Assembly: GCA_900548515.1 (NCBI GenBank) | Contig: URKU01000107.1 | Location: forward strand, 1-6,291 | Source of the DNA: an uncultured Collinsella sp. | GTDB lineage: Bacteria > Actinomycetota > Coriobacteriia > Coriobacteriales > Coriobacteriaceae | Direction: 5' to 3' | DNA: 6,291 bases | In this document: in pieces, positions 5,485 to 6,291 of the stretch | Numbering within the stretch: position 1 is the first letter of the stretch | Layout of the letters: each line of letters opens with the position of its first letter | Notes under the pieces: model-generated | What the model saw: only the letters and a program-made list of their open reading frames with translations | Database searches by the model: none | Told to the model about the DNA's origin: nothing | Made by a program: the position numbers and the translations under genes

Positions 5485-6291
5485 GAATGTTAGCTCCTTC
5501 CCGATCTTGTTTGCGCTGCTTGCCCTCTTGATCGGCACCTGCGCGGTTGTGTTCCCCGCTTCCGCGCAGGCCGCGCCGACCTCGACCGGTTCCATCACGG
5601 TGAGCGGCACCGTAGCGAGCAGCTACGATGCCTACCAGATCTTTAGCGCCAACGTCGTCGACGGCGACAACGACGCCAAGATCGCCACTGACCTCGCTTG
5701 GGCAAACGACGCCGCGCGCGACGCCGTCCTGCCTGTGCTGCACAGCGCCGGCATGCCCAGTTCCCAGACCACCGCGCAGGAAGCTGCCGAGTGGCTCAAC
5801 ACCGATTCCCACCTTACGAGCGCGCTGAGCGCACAGCTCGCTCGTTCCCTCCAGAGCTCTGACGCCGAGTCCGTGGCCCTCAACGCGGGCACGGCGGCCG
5901 AGTTGCCCTGTGGCTACTGGCTCATCGTCGCCGACGACGACGCCATCGCCCAGGGCGAGGCCGGCACCGCGCCGATCATGGCCCTGGTGGGCGGCAGCGC
6001 CGTCACCGTCAAGCCCAAGGCGGCGACCCCCAAGGTTTCCAAGCACGTGCTGGAGGACGGCACCGCAGCATGGCAGAAGGCCGCCGACGCCTCGGTCGCC
6101 GACGACCTGTACTGGCGCCTCTCCGCCACGGTCCCGGCGGGCCTCACCGCCTACGACGCCTACGCGGTGCAGTTCGTCGACACCATGAGCGCGGGGCTCG
6201 ACCCCTCCAAGGTCGCCTCGAGCATGCGCGTGTACGTGGCGGCGGGCGCGGACGGCGGCTTCGACGCCGTCTCGACCGGCAAGGACGGACG
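5477..6291 (+). CDS. Pilin backbone subunit, N-terminal part (runs off window)
   Basis: The first 271 residues of a secreted protein are visible; the frame is open at the window end. It begins with GTG, supported by a G-rich Shine-Dalgarno sequence; no in-frame ATG lies nearby. A signal peptide (about 1-32, cut near ASA/AQA) is followed by a pilin D1-like domain (about 38-175) with YDAYQIFSANVVDGD and GYWLIVADDD. A lysine-rich segment VTVKPK at 176-181 resembles the pilin motif, whose lysine is joined to the next subunit by sortase. A fimbrial isopeptide D2-like domain starts near 185 (candidate Lys K189), with YWRLSATVP and FVDTMSAGLDP. This matches the Gram-positive backbone pilins of the FimA/SpaA type. 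The sorting signal would be beyond the edge. GC content is high, with about 67% in 6001-6060, unlike the adhesin before it. It could also be an accessory pilin of the same fold. Confidence 0.8.
   Translation, partial: MNKNVSSFPILFALLALLIGTCAVVFPASAQAAPTSTGSITVSGTVASSYDAYQIFSANVVDGDNDAKIATDLAWANDAARDAVLPVLHSAGMPSSQTTAQEAAEWLNTDSHLTSALSAQLARSLQSSDAESVALNAGTAAELPCGYWLIVADDDAIAQGEAGTAPIMALVGGSAVTVKPKAATPKVSKHVLEDGTAAWQKAADASVADDLYWRLSATVPAGLTAYDAYAVQFVDTMSAGLDPSKVASSMRVYVAAGADGGFDAVSTGKDG

Overview
The window reads as chromosomal DNA of a high-GC Gram-positive bacterium. The genes for MobB and the HAD phosphatase are GC-rich and use Shine-Dalgarno starts. Two sortase-dependent pilin-type surface proteins follow, and the intergenic hairpins carry a GGGRCAGG core that I remember from Coriobacteriia. 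A gut coriobacterium such as Collinsella is my best guess, by inference and memory rather than by any search.

Layout: (1) 1-66 is a short leader with two adjacent palindromes. (2) 67-591 encodes MobB, a P-loop GTPase of molybdenum-cofactor maturation, ending in a strong terminator hairpin. (3) 592-915 has no gene but is packed with hairpins: the mobB terminator, a second hairpin with a T-run, a large nested inverted repeat, and a degenerate hairpin. (4) 916-1737 encodes a Cof-type HAD-IIB sugar-phosphatase-like hydrolase, followed by a fourth hairpin of the same family. (5) 1783-2241 is an AT-rich gap of about 460 bp. It holds a 21-bp tandem repeat that fits the LytTR response-regulator pattern, two candidate promoters and a perfect stem-loop just before the next gene. 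(6) 2242-5484 encodes a 1080-residue cell-wall-anchored pilus adhesin: signal peptide, choice-of-anchor A domain, two SpaA/Cna_B-type domains, a Spy0128-like isopeptide domain, an LPLSG sorting signal, a membrane helix and a basic tail. (7) 5477 to the window end encodes the N-terminal 271 residues of a pilin backbone subunit. It starts at GTG and overlaps the adhesin gene by 8 bp.

The last two genes form the start of a pilus operon: a large adhesin or minor pilin, then the likely shaft subunit. The assembling class C sortase would be expected just beyond the right edge and cannot be seen here. mobB and the HAD gene appear to be independent housekeeping units separated from the pilus locus by hairpins. 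Base composition drops from about 78% GC in part of the HAD gene to about 22% in part of the pilus upstream region. It then climbs through the adhesin to about 67% in the second pilin, which suggests the pilus promoter and adhesin N-terminus have a different history from their flanks.
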